Below are positions 38,161-40,057 of a stretch of 40,057 bases of DNA, piece by piece. Source of the DNA: Candidatus Woesearchaeota archaeon (GTDB taxonomy: Archaea > Nanobdellota > Nanobdellia > SCGC-AAA011-G17 > GW2011-AR18); NCBI GenBank assembly GCA_018302545.1, contig JAGVZM010000003.1, positions 1 to 40,057 on the forward strand. Reading direction: 5' to 3'. Positions within the stretch are counted from its first letter, which is position 1, and each line of letters starts with the position of its first letter. The translations under genes and the position numbers were made by a program. The notes below the pieces were generated by a model, which was given only the letters and a program-made list of their open reading frames with translations, was not told the DNA's origin and searched no databases.

Positions 38161-40057
38161 ATGTATTATCAAAAAGAGGTAAATCTAGTTTTAAAAGAAT
38201 TAAATTCTAGTAAAGAAGGTTTAACAAAAAAAGAAGCAAGATTAAGGTTAAAAAAATACGGAAAGAATCAAATACAAAAATTCAAAAAGATCTCAGCATT
38301 AAAAATATTTATCTCTCAATTCAAATCATTCATAATATATATATTACTAGCTGCAGCAATATTAGCTTTAATTCTAGGTGAAAAAACAGATTTCTTTGTT
38401 ATATTAATAATTGTAATACTAAACTCAATTTTAGGATTTATTCAAGAGTTCAAAGCAGAAAAGTCAATTGAGGCTTTAAAAAAATTGACATCACCAAATG
38501 CAACAGTAATAAGAGATAACAAAATACAACAAATAAAATCTTGGCAGATAGTTCCAGGTGATATTTTAGTTATTGAAGAAGGAGCTTATATTCCCGCAGA
38601 TGCAAGATTGATAGAATGTTCTTCTTTAGAGATAGATGAGTCTACATTGACTGGAGAATCTAACGCAGTTTCTAAAAATTTAAATATTATAAATAAAAAT
38701 ACAATAATCTCAAATCAAAAAAATATGATCTTTGCAGGTACAATAGCAACAAGAGGTAGGGGCAAAGCAGTAGTAACAGAAACTGCATTGAAAACAGAGT
38801 TAGGAAAAATAGCCCATGAAATACAAAATTCAGAGGAAAAAGAAACACCATTACAAAAAAAATTACATTCTTTAGGAATTTACATAACCTTAGGTGTATT
38901 GTTAATCTGTGGAATAATTTTATTATTAAATTTTTTAAGAGGAGCGCCTTTTGTAGATTCTATATTAACTGCAGTAGCTCTAGCAGTTGCAGCGATTCCA
39001 GAAGGATTACCTGCTATTATCACAATAACATTAGCTTTAGGAACTCAAAGAATGTTAAAAAACAATGCTTTGATGAGAAGACTTTCCGCTGTTGAGAGTT
39101 TAGGAAGTGTTACAGTGATATGCTCTGATAAAACAGGAACTTTAACAAAAAATGAAATGACTGTAACCAAATTGTTTACAAACAATAAATTAATCTCTGT
39201 TACTGGTTCTGGATATAAAACAGAAGGAGAATTTTTTTATAATAACAGAAAAATAAATCCAAAAGAATTAGAAAATTTGATGCAAGTAGCTTCTCTATGT
39301 AATAATGCAACTTTAGAAGGCCCATCAGATCCAACAGAAAAAGCATTATTAGTAACAGCAAAAAAAGCAGATTACAACAAAGATTTACCAAGACTAAAAG
39401 AAATACCCTTCTCTTCAGAAACAAAATATATGATAACATTAAACAAAATAGATAAGAATTTAATCTATAACTTGAAAGGAGCACCTGAAGTTGTATTAAA
39501 AAAATGTGATAAAGTTATTATAAATAATAAAGAGATAAGATTAACAGATTCCCAAAGAAAAGAAATCTTAACCCAATATAATAACATGGCTTCAGAAGCT
39601 TTAAGAGTTTTAGGATTTGCTTATTCTAAAGACGATAAATATTATGTTTTTTCAGGCTTAATGGGTATGATTGATCCTCCAAGAGAAGAAGTAAAAAATT
39701 CTATTAGTTTGTGTAAAAAAGCAGGAATAAAAATAATTATGATAACAGGTGATCATGCAATTACAGCAAAAGCCATTGGAAATGAGATTGGGATTACAGG
39801 AGACGTAATAACTGGAGAAGAATTAGATGAATTATCTCCAGAGAAATTATCTAAATTAATAGATAAAACTTCTATTTATGCAAGAGTCAGCCCACAACAT
39901 AAAGTAAAAATTCTAGAAGCATTAAAGAACAAAGGGCACGTAGTTGCTATGACTGGTGATGGAGTTAATGATGCTGTAGCCTTAAAACGTTCAGATATAG
40001 GGATAGCTGTTGGTTCTGGAACGGATGTAGCAAAACAAGCTTCTGATATGATCTTAT
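38161..40057 (+). CDS. P-type Ca2+-transporting ATPase (P2A/IIA), 3' end missing
   Basis: The gene starts MYYQKEVNLVLKELNSS and is still open at the window edge after 632 codons. Motifs: cation-transporter N-terminus (LTKKEARLRLKKYGKNQIQ), TGES at 164-167, TM4 signature IPEGLPAI (P280-L283), phosphorylation site SDKTGTLT (D323), the MIDPPREE motif, TGDGVNDA (598-605). PEGLPAIITITLALGTQRM followed by NALMRRLSAVESLG points to the SERCA/SPCA-type Ca2+ group. It pumps Ca2+ (or Mn2+) out of the cytoplasm. The last helices and stop lie beyond the window. Confidence 0.93.
   Translation, partial: MYYQKEVNLVLKELNSSKEGLTKKEARLRLKKYGKNQIQKFKKISALKIFISQFKSFIIYILLAAAILALILGEKTDFFVILIIVILNSILGFIQEFKAEKSIEALKKLTSPNATVIRDNKIQQIKSWQIVPGDILVIEEGAYIPADARLIECSSLEIDESTLTGESNAVSKNLNIINKNTIISNQKNMIFAGTIATRGRGKAVVTETALKTELGKIAHEIQNSEEKETPLQKKLHSLGIYITLGVLLICGIILLLNFLRGAPFVDSILTAVALAVAAIPEGLPAIITITLALGTQRMLKNNALMRRLSAVESLGSVTVICSDKTGTLTKNEMTVTKLFTNNKLISVTGSGYKTEGEFFYNNRKINPKELENLMQVASLCNNATLEGPSDPTEKALLVTAKKADYNKDLPRLKEIPFSSETKYMITLNKIDKNLIYNLKGAPEVVLKKCDKVIINNKEIRLTDSQRKEILTQYNNMASEALRVLGFAYSKDDKYYVFSGLMGMIDPPREEVKNSISLCKKAGIKIIMITGDHAITAKAIGNEIGITGDVITGEELDELSPEKLSKLIDKTSIYARVSPQHKVKILEALKNKGHVVAMTGDGVNDAVALKRSDIGIAVGSGTDVAKQASDMIL

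Noticed and set aside
39200-39484. 94-aa minus-strand ORF
   Set aside because: It lies entirely inside the P-type ATPase gene on the other strand and is Leu/Phe-rich, as antisense frames of A+T-rich coding DNA usually are.
1-40057. CRISPR array or Cas genes
   Set aside because: I saw no regularly spaced repeats and no Cas-type protein. The TnpB relic is IS605-type, not Cas12.

Overview
This is about 40 kb of very A+T-rich archaeal DNA. Archaeal informational genes (Alba, ribosomal protein eS17, the tRNA-splicing endonuclease EndA, an archaeal-type TrmG10/Trm11 RNA methyltransferase, TtuA/NcsA) and TATA-box promoters sit beside bacterial-looking genes: a prolipoprotein diacylglyceryl transferase, a long RelA/SpoT protein, a bacterial-size Tgt, FecR-domain proteins and a DUF1554-like lipoprotein. 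Short intergenic gaps, many small membrane and zinc-ribbon proteins and very low GC point to a DPANN archaeon of the Woesearchaeota/Pacearchaeota/Nanoarchaeota type. This is inferred from gene content, not from a marker tree.

Layout. 1-3.6 kb: a 5'-truncated PRPP-synthetase-like gene, two overlapping micro-ORFs with strong ribosome-binding sites, a 7-TM protein coupled to a winged-helix protein, and a secreted FecR protein. 3.7-8.8 kb: tRNA-Ala and tRNA-Met, then HIT, dCTP deaminase, an antiporter, Alba, eS17 and a THUMP methyltransferase, with an orphan IS605 right-end hairpin between antiporter and alba. 8.9-14.9 kb: zinc ribbon, PLC-like protein, EndA, RNase Z, a flavin-binding protein and Lgt. 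15-24.3 kb: VapBC, RelA/SpoT, an E1-like enzyme, a ThiI-like PP-loop protein, a lipoprotein, a kinase-like/histidine-phosphatase pair, and a ThiS-like/TtuA pair. 24.3-30.3 kb: Ca2+/Na+ antiporter, IS605 relic, zinc ribbon, methyltransferase, RelBE-like pair, membrane and sugar-dehydrogenase genes, and an RmlD-like reductase. 30.3-34.3 kb: tRNA-Arg, an NTPase, a SWIB-like mini-protein, Tgt, a P-loop kinase, a PIG-L deacetylase and tRNA-Gly. 34.3 kb to the end: hypothetical genes, an anchored ABC-type binding protein flanked by a 102-bp direct repeat, a second FecR protein and a P-type Ca2+ ATPase cut off by the window edge.

The most striking content is RNA processing. Three of the four tRNA genes are interrupted, with six short introns in all: Ala one (D-loop), Arg two (anticodon stem at 27/28 and loop 37/38), Gly three (D-loop, anticodon loop, T-loop). 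For nearly all of them the sequence folds into a bulge-helix-bulge motif whose predicted cut sites restore a normal cloverleaf. The splicing endonuclease gene endA and the 3'-processing RNase Z lie in the same window, with several tRNA-modification genes (Trm, ThiI-like, TtuA plus its ubiquitin-like partner and E1, Tgt).

A second theme is the cell surface. Lgt and a lipobox protein occur together in an archaeal context, with two FecR-domain proteins, an anchored sugar dehydrogenase and an anchored binding protein.
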